Below are positions 10,516-19,481 of a DNA stretch of 64,000 nucleotides, in pieces. This DNA is from Plecoglossus altivelis (Eukaryota > Chordata > Actinopteri > Osmeriformes > Plecoglossidae), in contig BROE01000014.1 of assembly GCA_036571765.1 (NCBI GenBank), positions 3,893,440 to 3,957,439 on the forward strand, read 5' to 3'. The position numbers and the translations under genes were made by a program. Within the stretch, counting starts at the first letter, position 1. The number at the start of each line of letters is the position of its first letter. A model generated the notes under the pieces. The model was not told the DNA's origin and ran no database searches. It was given only the letters and a program-made list of their open reading frames with translations.

Positions 10516-12123
10516 TTACAGCTCACCCTCCAGTCTTTCGTTTTGACTCCTAGTACAAGAGTAGGGACCTAATCTGTGTTTCACACCTGGCAGGATGTCA
10601 GATTCAGACTTGGAGTGACACGGTTCAGCTTTTACTCCGTCAGGTTGAGATTTTGTCCTTGAAATCTTACTTTGAAGATTCCCTCTGTCATCCCACCAAG
10701 ATCTTTTCTTCTTACGGTGCTTTTTGCCAGTGAGAGTGCTCTGAGGTAATTTCTGGTGTTCTGCAGTTCTAAGATCTACCCTCTCCCTCAGTATTTTGAA
10801 ATTTCCTCTGCGTTTGTCAATTTTGAATGGCTTTTCAGATTCTGTTTCATCACAGTTACTAACAGGGAGTTTAGGTTTCCCAGCGGTGTCTGGATAGCAC
10901 TGTGAATAATGTGACATTTGATGATCCAACTCAATTTCCTCCATATTCACTTTAGAGAAGACTTCACCATTCCTAGCTGACCTCCTGTTTCCATGAGAGC
11001 CTTCGGCGTCTGGAGACTTGAGAGGTTGCTGAGAAGAAGCATCCGTGGTCAACTTTGGCCTTGTATCAGTCCCAGAATTCAGTGACTTTTCAGGGTTGGT
11101 GTTGGCAGCAGCTGTGGAACCTCGCTGCTTTCCATGCTGGGGGGTCAAAGATGCCTCATCTGAACGTAATCTTCTCAGTGCCAGTGCCACCTCTGTCATG
11201 ACTATTGCCTTCTTCCGAGGTCGGCCTCTGCGTTTTAATCCCACAACAGGTTGGGGCTCCGAGATTATTTTCTTCATCGTGCCATCCTCCTCCATTTGTT
11301 TCCTTCTGCCAGGCATCCTGCTATCATCAACACTGGCAGGATTAACATCCTTCTGAGTACTTTGATGTCTGCTTACTTTGTTCATCTCTTGCCTCTCTGA
11401 AATACTTGATGTAGATACCTCAACTTGTGGAGGTCCCTTTCCTTCTGCGGTGAGATCATGCAGCATCCCCCTCGTCCTCCTTGGTCTCCCTCCAGGGTGG
11501 ACTTGTGTCGCATCGTGCACACCTGAGGGAGGGGGGGACTTTGTGGATTCCTTCGCAGGCGCCCCCACAACAGAAGCGCCACAATCTGCCGTTGCTCCCC
11601 CCGGAACTGTGTTCACTGTTTTTCTTGGTCGACCCCTCTTCCTTTTCTGTGGCACTGAATCTGGAGGTTTAAGATCTTGAGCGGAAGAGTCACATCTAGG
11701 ATGTTCAGAGTTGATACTTTCATGGTTTACAGAAGGTTCCACTTCAGGTGTGTTACATGAGTTGCCATTGACAACTTTTTCACACATTGTGTTTAAAGGA
11801 GCAACATTCGTTGTTGCAGATAATGTATCTGTATCCTTTGTTCCCTGTAAACTAGGAGGGCCTGGTTCAGTTTGTAAAGGCTTCTTAGATTTCTTGGGAG
11901 GGCGGCCACGTTTCCTGCGTACCTCCCCCTCTACAGGCCTATTCACATGCATTTCAGAGGTAGAATTCATTCTGTTCCTAGGATCAACAATGTGGCATTT
12001 TATCGGGAGAAGCTTGAACACAAGTACATTTCCAGCCTTGTCAAGTTCTGTCTGGTTCCTTGTGTGATTACTTATGTTGTGATTTCTCTTGTGCTTATTG
12101 ATAACTCCACCAGTGTCTTCCTT
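10516..12123 (-). CDS. AT-hook protein exon, about 530 residues
   Basis: Open frame from a TTAG acceptor (exon start 12123) to a TAA at 10516. It encodes a basic, low-complexity protein with several AT-hook cores (KRGRPPKK, KRGRPRK, GRPRRTRG, RRGRPRKKA), which bind the minor groove of AT-rich DNA, so a chromatin role is likely. The first in-frame ATG is at 11970 (MNSTSEMHVN). The codon at 12021 is GTG, and the frame stays open upstream to 12123, so either 11970 is the start or an upstream exon supplies it. No zinc finger is complete in this exon. The last codons read GAG G|GTGAGC TGTAA, a strong splice donor directly before the stop. This suggests splicing onward in phase 1 rather than termination, possibly into the finger exon at 8020-8988. 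The protein is not identified further. Confidence 0.75.
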   Translation of the reverse strand, partial: KEDTGGVINKHKRNHNISNHTRNQTELDKAGNVLVFKLLPIKCHIVDPRNRMNSTSEMHVNRPVEGEVRRKRGRPPKKSKKPLQTEPGPPSLQGTKDTDTLSATTNVAPLNTMCEKVVNGNSCNTPEVEPSVNHESINSEHPRCDSSAQDLKPPDSVPQKRKRGRPRKTVNTVPGGATADCGASVVGAPAKESTKSPPPSGVHDATQVHPGGRPRRTRGMLHDLTAEGKGPPQVEVSTSSISERQEMNKVSRHQSTQKDVNPASVDDSRMPGRRKQMEEDGTMKKIISEPQPVVGLKRRGRPRKKAIVMTEVALALRRLRSDEASLTPQHGKQRGSTAAANTNPEKSLNSGTDTRPKLTTDASSQQPLKSPDAEGSHGNRRSARNGEVFSKVNMEEIELDHQMSHYSQCYPDTAGKPKLPVSNCDETESEKPFKIDKRRGNFKILRERVDLRTAEHQKLPQSTLTGKKHRKKKRSWWDDRGNLQSKISRTKSQPDGVKAEPCHSKSESDILPGVKHRLGPYSCTRSQNERLEGEL

Positions 12124-13551
12124 CTAAGACAGGTAGGTCGTCATCTCCGTTGATGCAGATCCTTAAGATGTCTAGAAATAACCATAACACATTGTAGTCA
12201 CATTTTGATGATACAAATTAAATGAACAAACACAGATTGAGAACTACCATATTAGAAATATCTGCATTAAAATAAATATCTTGCCAACTTTCAAGATTTG
12301 TGACATAAGAGAAACTAAATACGTTCTACTTTATTCTGGGATTTCCAAAAGTGCCCACCTTATCATCACTATTACTTTGGTTTCACGTGGTCACTCAAAA
12401 CTAAAGAAAATGCTTGAAAAGTCGACATTTTCTCTTCAGTTCTTCCATCATTGAAAGACAACTTACTTCCCATGTCAGGGTTTAGCTGAGATAAATAGAG
12501 AATATATCCACAGTTTAAAATGTCTGGTGAGAACTTGGAACCAGCCATTGTTAGTATTTAATAGTTTGGCTCCTTAGTTTATGTGAAACTAAACTATCTG
12601 AAATATCCAATGATTTCATTGTGAAAGAAGCAACGGCAGATGTTTTAACGTACAAAATAATGTTGCATTATTGCTTACGTGTACTAAAATGGCAAGATAG
12701 GTGGAGTACTAAGGACTTATCTGCGAATGTGTCCTTAGCATGTCTGTCATAGCTCGAGTGCTAAGTGAAATTGCTTTTAGGCTACACAACCAATAAATAC
12801 TGTAATGTATGACAATAATGTCAGACTACATAAAATACAGAAAGACAGTGCACCAGAGGACGAACCAACTTCCCCCCCCTTGACATACTAGACTGATTAA
12901 AAACTGTCGTTTCACACCTAACAAACTAAACAGTTAAAATAGTCAAACTTGTGATTATGATTCAGATATTTTGTAGTCCAATTCATACTCACCCAATCGC
13001 AGTTATGTACATATCTTTTGTTCGCATTGGCTTTCTAAGGAACCTCAGCTAGAAGATAACGACTTCTACCTTGCTAGCTCTAGCTAGTTAGTCTGCTAAC
13101 TACCATAACGACTGACATGAAACACCTTCAGCCATGACAACGTTATGGCTTGCATCAACATTCACAGATTAAGGAGCGTACAGTCCAAGTTAATTGATTG
13201 CAACGTGCATATTAATTGCAGGCGGATCCCGTTTTCATATTTGCTCATTTCTTCATCTTTTATGTATAGTAACAAGCGTCGCGTTGTCTATGTCATCAAC
13301 AATGGACATGCTAACGGATGTTCGTTTTGTAATTGGGTGTGGGCCGGCAATGATATCTTGATCTGACTACTAAAAAAGACAGCGTTGATGAACATGATCA
13401 TAAGATTTGAAGCCTCTACAAACTTATTCTTGACTAGTAGCAACCAAGATATTACTTTTTCATCTGCATCCGCACACAGAAGAATAGAAAAACACACACA
13501 AAGGAAGAAATATTAACCAATTAGGACACAACCAGCAGAGGGAAATGTTCT
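12124..13551. other. introns, promoter or intergenic sequence; no gene seen
   Basis: AT-rich sequence upstream of the AT-hook exon. It includes the GCTAGC/GTTAGC-rich motif clusters common in fish genomes (13069-13107). The first exon and promoter of the AT-hook gene should be here or further left, but I cannot place them. A variant polyadenylation signal ATTAAA (minus, 13552-13557) could serve the gene ending at 13917. Confidence 0.4.
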
Positions 13552-13916
13552 CTTTAATTTAGGCAATGAAATAACGATTTAAAAACAACTGCAAAAAACC
13601 AACAACACAAAATACAAAACAGCAAGGCAGCATGTGAACAATCCTCAAACCATTCATTTTGCAGATTTACTCGGCAAAAAGAATTAAATCACTGTCATAA
13701 TTCCATTCAGTGACATATGTATCTTATTTATGCATACCTCTTTGATAGTGCAAACCTATGTCCTTTTAAAAGGAATGTGTAACAAATTCAGGGCATGACA
13801 TAAAAACCCCCAACATGTAACCTAACCTTGCTGTGTGGCACATTACAAGACAGTCCTTTATGACCATTAACCATGAATGTAAATGTGGTGGCTGAAAATA
13901 AGGAATTGTTTTCTTG

Positions 13917-15158
13917 TTAATGTGTATCTCTTACTGGGAAAGGGTTGAGGCATACTTCATTTTTAACAGGTTTAGAAGACGGGTTTTCTATCACATAGCA
14001 GTCATCGTCTGAATCACATTCTGTTTTTATTGTAACAGCGGGAACCTTTAATGCGGGGTCGGGCCCAACTGCCTTGTGGTACAGCTGAATACCTCTGGAT
14101 GTCTGGATATTGACTTGAAGCTCTCTGTCAGCATTGTTTTGAGGCAAAGCGTGGGGGTTTGGAGCATGTGTTACTCTCCTGCAGTTGTTTGGCATCAACG
14201 CCAGCCGTTCAACATAACCCGATGCCTTTTCACACTCGTGTCTCTGAAGCGACTGAGCGGTATGAAATGGTAACTGACACAATCGACATCTAAAGCACTC
14301 CTTCCTAGGTGTCTCCGCAGTTGTGTTCTCGCACGCTTGCTTTGAAATGGCATGTTTCTGTTCTACCTCGGGTATACTAATAGGATACTCCTCATCCGCA
14401 TCCATCTTAAACGCCTTTTCGCTCAGTGCAGAAGGGGCAGTTGTGACGCTAAGGGCTGTAGAAGCTGTTGCTTTTCTGGCTACTGGAGCAACTTTACTTC
14501 TGGCCTTTGGGGTAGCTGTAATCCTGGCCATGAGTGCTGTGGAGGAAGAGTGACATATGTGGGGCACTGAGGCTGATTTACTGATGGGTAGAAGCTCACC
14601 ACAAAGAACGCAGGCTAGAACTCGCCTTTTGTTGTGAACTGTGTGGTGCCTGATCAGATTGTTCTTCGAAGTGAAGCCCTCCTCGCAGTTGGCACACTGG
14701 AAGGGCTTTTCCTTATCGAAACAACGTAGAGTCTTCAGAAGCACCACAGGCTGATACAGAGGCCAGAGGTCTAGCGTGGAGACACTTGGGAAACTGGGGG
14801 GCTTAGAAGGAGCCAAATGTATGTGCACTGGTTTAAACCAGTATCTTCTTCTAAACTGTCTTCTTTTCTGTTTCAGAATTTCCATCCTGCGCTTCTTGAT
14901 GGTGGAATGATCCAGCATGGAATGACCTGGTTGGTGGTTGGAGCTGTGTTTCAACATGTCCATATACAAGGAGAACTCGGTTCCACAGGTGCAGATGTAC
15001 TTGACAGCTGGACACCAGTGTTCCTCCAACTCCATCCTGTCTGGAAACCACTCCTCACAGCTATAGCAAAAGGGGATGCCATCCTCAAGCTCACAGTCTG
15101 ATCCAACGCTGTCAAAAAGTGTGGAAAGTTCGTTGTTTTCTGTTTGAGTCTGTTGCAT
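13917..15158 (-). CDS. five-finger zinc protein with PVVxL/C2H2/C2HC module, 413 aa
   Basis: Probable nuclear regulator. The start is the ATG at 15158 (MQQTQTENNE). The upstream in-frame codon at 15194 is GTG, and a TGA lies in frame just above it. Zinc-binding units: a C2HC-like unit at 31-49, CTCG...H..NH at 56-75, a finger at 155-175, a knuckle CxxC-x13-HxC at 183-202, and FRCRLC...HEC at 289-309. A basic stretch at 88-105 (KKRRMEILKQKRRQFRRR) looks like a nuclear localisation signal. QPVVLL at 136-141 opens a module also found in the genes at 16446 and 23835. The Ala/Thr/Lys-rich region 210-245 is low complexity. Two SUMO consensus sites (IKTE, VKNE) lie near the C-terminus. Single coding exon; the 5' UTR is probably spliced. 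Confidence 0.85.
   Translation of the reverse strand: MQQTQTENNELSTLFDSVGSDCELEDGIPFCYSCEEWFPDRMELEEHWCPAVKYICTCGTEFSLYMDMLKHSSNHQPGHSMLDHSTIKKRRMEILKQKRRQFRRRYWFKPVHIHLAPSKPPSFPSVSTLDLWPLYQPVVLLKTLRCFDKEKPFQCANCEEGFTSKNNLIRHHTVHNKRRVLACVLCGELLPISKSASVPHICHSSSTALMARITATPKARSKVAPVARKATASTALSVTTAPSALSEKAFKMDADEEYPISIPEVEQKHAISKQACENTTAETPRKECFRCRLCQLPFHTAQSLQRHECEKASGYVERLALMPNNCRRVTHAPNPHALPQNNADRELQVNIQTSRGIQLYHKAVGPDPALKVPAVTIKTECDSDDDCYVIENPSSKPVKNEVCLNPFPVRDTH
14552..14755 (-). other. PVVxL/C2H2/C2HC module, copy in the 413-aa protein
   Basis: QPVVLL is followed 15-17 residues later by a C2H2 finger (FQCANC...RHHTVH). After seven residues a knuckle CVLC-x13-HIC follows. Equivalent modules occur at 18310-18540 and 29783-29990, with the same order and close to the same spacing. 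Confidence 0.7.
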
Positions 15159-16138
15159 TATGAAGTGTTCTTGGTGTGTAGACTGACTTTTCACAGTTCA
15201 GGAGCCTGTCTGGAGGCAGGGACAGAAAGAAATCCGTTACTTACTCCCCATCCAAGAAGGCTTTTGATAGTTTCTAAGGTAACTTGAGACAAGACAATTG
15301 AACCACATATAAGTGGACTAACATTTGTCATAATAGAGTGATTTAAATGAACTGTGTGGATGTTTCATACAAAAATTAACAACGAATAATAAAATATACC
15401 CGAAGCTTACGTACAAAAGGTATACATTTTGTTATCCGGCTACAAAATACACATATGCAGATTTCAAAAGAGTGTATTCACTTTAGCAACTACTAATATC
15501 ACTAAATTAACTAACTGCGTTTACATTCAATTTACAGCAATAAGCATAACTAGTAGTTAGTGCAGCTTGACAGATACGCTTCTTACCATATCGTTTAACT
15601 AGTTAGCTAACGTTAGCTAGCTATTGTCCAGTCAGCAACCATTCCATGTGTGCCCGTAAGATTAGCAGGGAAATTATGTGATGCTGAAAGTATTGCTATT
15701 TACATGTACGTTGTTCAATTACGTAGCATACGATTCAATAATATGAAAGAAATACGTATGTTTGACAAACATACTCACTCCACCCATCGGCCCCGGTAGA
15801 CTGTCGTATAGGTCTTCTTCTTATGATTTAAACAGAAAATGATTAGGCGTCACCTCCTCCAACAAAATTGCATACTGCCACCTATGTTACTGGAGTGCGT
15901 TGATGGGTTAGTTCTCTCAAACCGTCTCCAACCAATTCACAACCTCCATTTAATACGCGTTAACCTTCTCAACGAATCCGCTAATATAATCCATTAAAGA
16001 AAATATTGGTTACGTGAATGTATTAACACACTCTGTCCTTTTAAAATTGCAATTTGAATATCATCACTGTGCAGGGTACGCAGCAGATTCTATGATAAAA
16101 GAAACAAACGAATGACACCATTGATTTTGAATGACACT
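15159..16138. other. upstream region of the 413-aa zinc-finger gene; no gene seen
   Basis: Contains a splice-acceptor-like CCTCCAG near 15210 (minus), which fits a noncoding 5' exon junction, and GTTAGCTAGC motifs at 15601-15622. No coding frame can be supported. Confidence 0.45.
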
Positions 16139-16144
16139 TTTATT
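16139..16144 (-). promoter_or_regulatory. polyadenylation signal of the 1011-aa zinc-finger gene
   Basis: AATAAA on the minus strand, about 300 bp past the stop codon at 16446. The 3' UTR between them shows nothing else. Confidence 0.55.
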
Positions 16145-16445
16145 TGCATTTGCACAAAAGGTCACACACACAAGATACATGATATACTGTACATACAAGA
16201 AACATCCACACACTGTATACAACTCCAGAATTTTACATTAACAACTGTAAAAATGAATTATTTTGTTGTTTGAAGGCTAAAACACATGCTTAAAACACAT
16301 TTCACAAGTTACAGGTTTATATAAACACTATACATCAAGTCTACTATTTAGTAAAATCATGTGCTATACAACACTATGCAGGGTTACAAGTTATTGAACC
16401 AGAATCTACTCTGTAGTTAAGTCATATACAGATTTTTCATCCAGA

Positions 16446-19400
16446 TCATATTGTCACCTGAGTTACTGGCACTATGTCTCCTGCTCTGATTTTATGGACT
16501 TTCCTACTGTGGTCCTTCAACGACTTAAGGCTGGAATAGACACGCTGGCAGACTAAGCAGGAAAATGACTCTGACTGATTGTGAGTGAGCAAGTGTTTCT
16601 GCAACCCCTCTACAGTTCCAAACCAGCGGACACACACAGGGCAGCGCATGGGTTTGAACGCTGTCTTGCACCCACCACTTCTCTGATGAAACTTCAGACT
16701 GAGAACGTTGGGGAAGTCCACATTACAGCGGGAGCAGTGATTTGTCCTCACAGCGACCGAACCTTGGATGCCTTTACATCGATTCAATGACAGGTGCTTG
16801 ATCAGTGAACTGCGAGTGCTGAAGGTATTGTTGCATCGAATACATACACAACGTTGCTTGCTCTTGGTCAGACCCGGTTGATGTCCAGGATGATGCACTG
16901 ATTGGCCCTGCTCTGAAAAAGGTTGTTTTTTCGGGGCAGGTTGCTGGTGCGGGTGCTGCTGGAACCGTAAGAGCAGAGGCTGAGAGCGCTGCAGCTGCAC
17001 ACCATGATAGAGGTGATTGTGTGGCTGCATGTGTACTTGTAAGTGGACCTCGTAGTCTGCCCAGGAACTGAGAGTCTCGCCACAAGTGGGGCAGGTGTAA
17101 GACTCCTGTGCATGTTTCTGCAGGTGCTCCAGAAGAAGCTGAGGGGAGGTGAAACCGGCCCCACACTCACACGTCACTCTCCGCGGGAGCACAGAGGGCA
17201 ATGACATGATGCCCCAGTTCGAACCGTTATCTCCCTGGTTTGGGTCCGACACCTCACTCTTGGCACCAAGAAGTGACAGAGACTCGCTAGCTGAGAAGTT
17301 ATGCTGCCTGTTATCCATCCCTCCCACTGTTCGGCTTAACTGACACTTCCTCTGATGGGCCATCATGTTATCTCTGCGGTTAAAACTCTTGCCACAGACA
17401 AAGCAGTCATGCATAGGCTTTCCCTTGACCTTTTGATAGGCTGACCCAAATGTACCCTGCAGGCTATACGGCCTCAGAGAACCACATATTTTTTGATGCT
17501 TTCTCAATGTAGTTCCCCGACTGTAGGTCTTCAGACAGTTGTTGCAGGGGTACCGTTTTACACCATCTTTAATGAAAAACGGCATTAGATTCTTAGGAGA
17601 CAGTGACATGTCCGAGGACATGGGTTCCAGTTGGTCTACATCGCATACGTCAGCATCTTCCGCATCAAGCAGCACCTCCGTCTCGTCATCCAGAGGAACG
17701 GTCCACTGCCCATCTCCTTCTGCCTGGCGAGAACAACCGGCTTTTTCCGCATCATCTGATTCCTCCCTTTGGTCCGCCCTGAACAGGTCAGGCGCCCAGT
17801 CCTCCACAGAAGCTCCCATTTCCACTGATGCCAGGGTTTTTGTTGGATGTTTGGGGGAAAAAGGTGAGAAGCTCCTGGGACAGCCGGTCCAGGCCAGAAC
17901 TGGAAGCTGAGCAGCAGGTTCGACCTCCATGGGTACATCCTCCCCCTTTATCTGTTGAAATGAATCAGTTACCACGCCAACGCTAATGGGACTTTGAGGC
18001 CTATCCTTAGTGTCCACAACATGTCTGATTTCACTCTCGTCGTTTGTCCCTTGTGCAACATCTTTAGTCAGGGGTGGGACAGATGCATCATGGGAGAATT
18101 GTGGCCCTAGACACTTGTGAGTTTTGAGGCTATATCTACGGGTGTAACTATGCTTGCACAACTGACAGTAGAAAGGCTTCCTTGTATTGGAGTGTAGAAA
18201 GGCTCTCTGTTGCTTGAAGTGGTAGTTCTTTTGATGATGGAACGATGAGGTCCTTTTCATGAAGGGCAGCTTACTCTTCGCTGAGTGAAAATGGGCCTTG
18301 CCTGTTAACATGGGGCAGGTATGGTTGTCTGGGAGATACGGTTTTCCGATGATCAACTGTTTGCAGAGACGACAGCATTTCACTCTCTCTTTCCTGTGTG
18401 TGGCGTGATGCACAGTCAAACTATCACAGTCCTTAAAAACTCTTCTGCAACGGCCACATTGATAGCTCCCCCGTGCACTCATATTGCTAAAATCAATAAG
18501 CTTTTGGCGGGTTTCGAGTACAACAACTGGGCAGTATGACTTAGTCGCAATTACAATATTTTCAGCATAGGAATTTCTAAACACACTGGCTTTTGTTTTG
18601 GTATTAGATTTCAACAATAGCCGCCTAAGCTGGTCAACAGATGAACCTGGGGTGGCTGACAGCTTTGATTTTGACATGGGTGTTATCTCTTCCGATGCTG
18701 TCTCTGTTTTAGGGATCAAGTGTCTTTTGCAGTGTTTGTAAGAAGGTTGAGGATTTTGAAAACGTTTCATGTAGGCTGTTGCTAGTATCTTCATTATAGA
18801 CTTATTTTTAGGCATCAAGTCATTTTTTCTGGTGAGAGAATGATTTACTTCCACGGGAGACTGGTTGGCTGGCGCGGAGGGCTCCTCCAATGACAAACTC
18901 TGGCCGTGCTTCGTTGGATTTGGTGGGGATATATCCTCTGGAGAAACAGTTAATTGAATAAGCCGACCAGAGTCAACCTCTGTGGTGGGAAATCCACTGG
19001 CAGTCATTGGGATATTGGAACTAGACATTATGGATGAAGGAAGGATGGAAGAAGAGGTGGGCCTTCTGAAAGTTGATTGGTTCAGGGCTGGCTGGAGCAA
19101 AGAAGGCTCACAAAAGGCTCCATCTGCACAGACAGCAGCAGTGGCTTCGCCTGACTGCATTTCACTTTTAGAAACATGAGTCTTTTTATGTTCCATCATA
19201 AGATTAAAGTCTTTAAACTCACATCCACAGTCACAGATAAAATGAGAGCTGGCAGGAGACTCCGGTGTAGGAGTTGGGCAGTGCTTTTGGTTCGAATTGT
19301 CCATAGAACCAATCTGAGCACTAGAAGATGGTTTTGAAGAATGCAAAAGCTTCTCTTGATGCAAGTCATTAACATGCGATGCCTGATGGACAAGCAGCGA

Positions 19401-19481
19401 CCTCAGTCCGGTAAAAGTAGCAGAACATGCCATACAGCAGTACACTTTCGAAGGGGTGGTGTTTCCTTGGAGCCCAAGCAT
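16446..19481 (-). CDS. 13-finger C2H2 zinc-finger protein, 1011 aa, single coding exon
   Basis: Probable nuclear DNA-binding factor. The start is the ATG at 19481 (MLGLQGN), 50 nt inside an exon that begins at 19531 after a TTCAG acceptor. I count thirteen zinc units. The first two (VYCCMAC, FICDCG) lie within the first 105 residues. A PVVVL motif (about residue 317) follows, then a finger (YQCGRC...HHATH) and a C2HC knuckle (CRLC-x13-HTC). Next are FYCQLC, then YPCNNC and HDCFVC separated by an acidic stretch (DDETEVLLDAEDADVCDVD). A C-terminal set follows: VTCECG, YTCPTC, CVCIRC, HCSRC, MRCPVC, FSCLVC. Fingers are spaced by long linkers and lack TGEKP, so this is not a KRAB-type array. Two neighbours share the PVVxL module, which points to ancient local duplication. 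I do not recognise a named orthologue. Confidence 0.9.
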   Translation of the reverse strand: MLGLQGNTTPSKVYCCMACSATFTGLRSLLVHQASHVNDLHQEKLLHSSKPSSSAQIGSMDNSNQKHCPTPTPESPASSHFICDCGCEFKDFNLMMEHKKTHVSKSEMQSGEATAAVCADGAFCEPSLLQPALNQSTFRRPTSSSILPSSIMSSSNIPMTASGFPTTEVDSGRLIQLTVSPEDISPPNPTKHGQSLSLEEPSAPANQSPVEVNHSLTRKNDLMPKNKSIMKILATAYMKRFQNPQPSYKHCKRHLIPKTETASEEITPMSKSKLSATPGSSVDQLRRLLLKSNTKTKASVFRNSYAENIVIATKSYCPVVVLETRQKLIDFSNMSARGSYQCGRCRRVFKDCDSLTVHHATHRKERVKCCRLCKQLIIGKPYLPDNHTCPMLTGKAHFHSAKSKLPFMKRTSSFHHQKNYHFKQQRAFLHSNTRKPFYCQLCKHSYTRRYSLKTHKCLGPQFSHDASVPPLTKDVAQGTNDESEIRHVVDTKDRPQSPISVGVVTDSFQQIKGEDVPMEVEPAAQLPVLAWTGCPRSFSPFSPKHPTKTLASVEMGASVEDWAPDLFRADQREESDDAEKAGCSRQAEGDGQWTVPLDDETEVLLDAEDADVCDVDQLEPMSSDMSLSPKNLMPFFIKDGVKRYPCNNCLKTYSRGTTLRKHQKICGSLRPYSLQGTFGSAYQKVKGKPMHDCFVCGKSFNRRDNMMAHQRKCQLSRTVGGMDNRQHNFSASESLSLLGAKSEVSDPNQGDNGSNWGIMSLPSVLPRRVTCECGAGFTSPQLLLEHLQKHAQESYTCPTCGETLSSWADYEVHLQVHMQPHNHLYHGVQLQRSQPLLLRFQQHPHQQPAPKKQPFSEQGQSVHHPGHQPGLTKSKQRCVCIRCNNTFSTRSSLIKHLSLNRCKGIQGSVAVRTNHCSRCNVDFPNVLSLKFHQRSGGCKTAFKPMRCPVCVRWFGTVEGLQKHLLTHNQSESFSCLVCQRVYSSLKSLKDHSRKVHKIRAGDIVPVTQVTI
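18310..18540 (-). other. PVVxL/C2H2/C2HC module, copy in the 1011-aa protein
   Basis: YCPVVVL, then a finger YQCGRC...VHHATH, then CRLC-x13-HTCPM. Order and spacing match the modules at 14552-14755 and 29783-29990. Confidence 0.7.

Noticed and set aside
12019..12021. Start of the AT-hook protein at this codon
   Set aside because: The codon is GTG; the frame continues upstream to an acceptor at 12123, and the first ATG is at 11970.
17539..17910. Plus-strand Ser-rich 123-codon frame
   Set aside because: Antisense of the acidic stretch in the 1011-aa zinc-finger protein.
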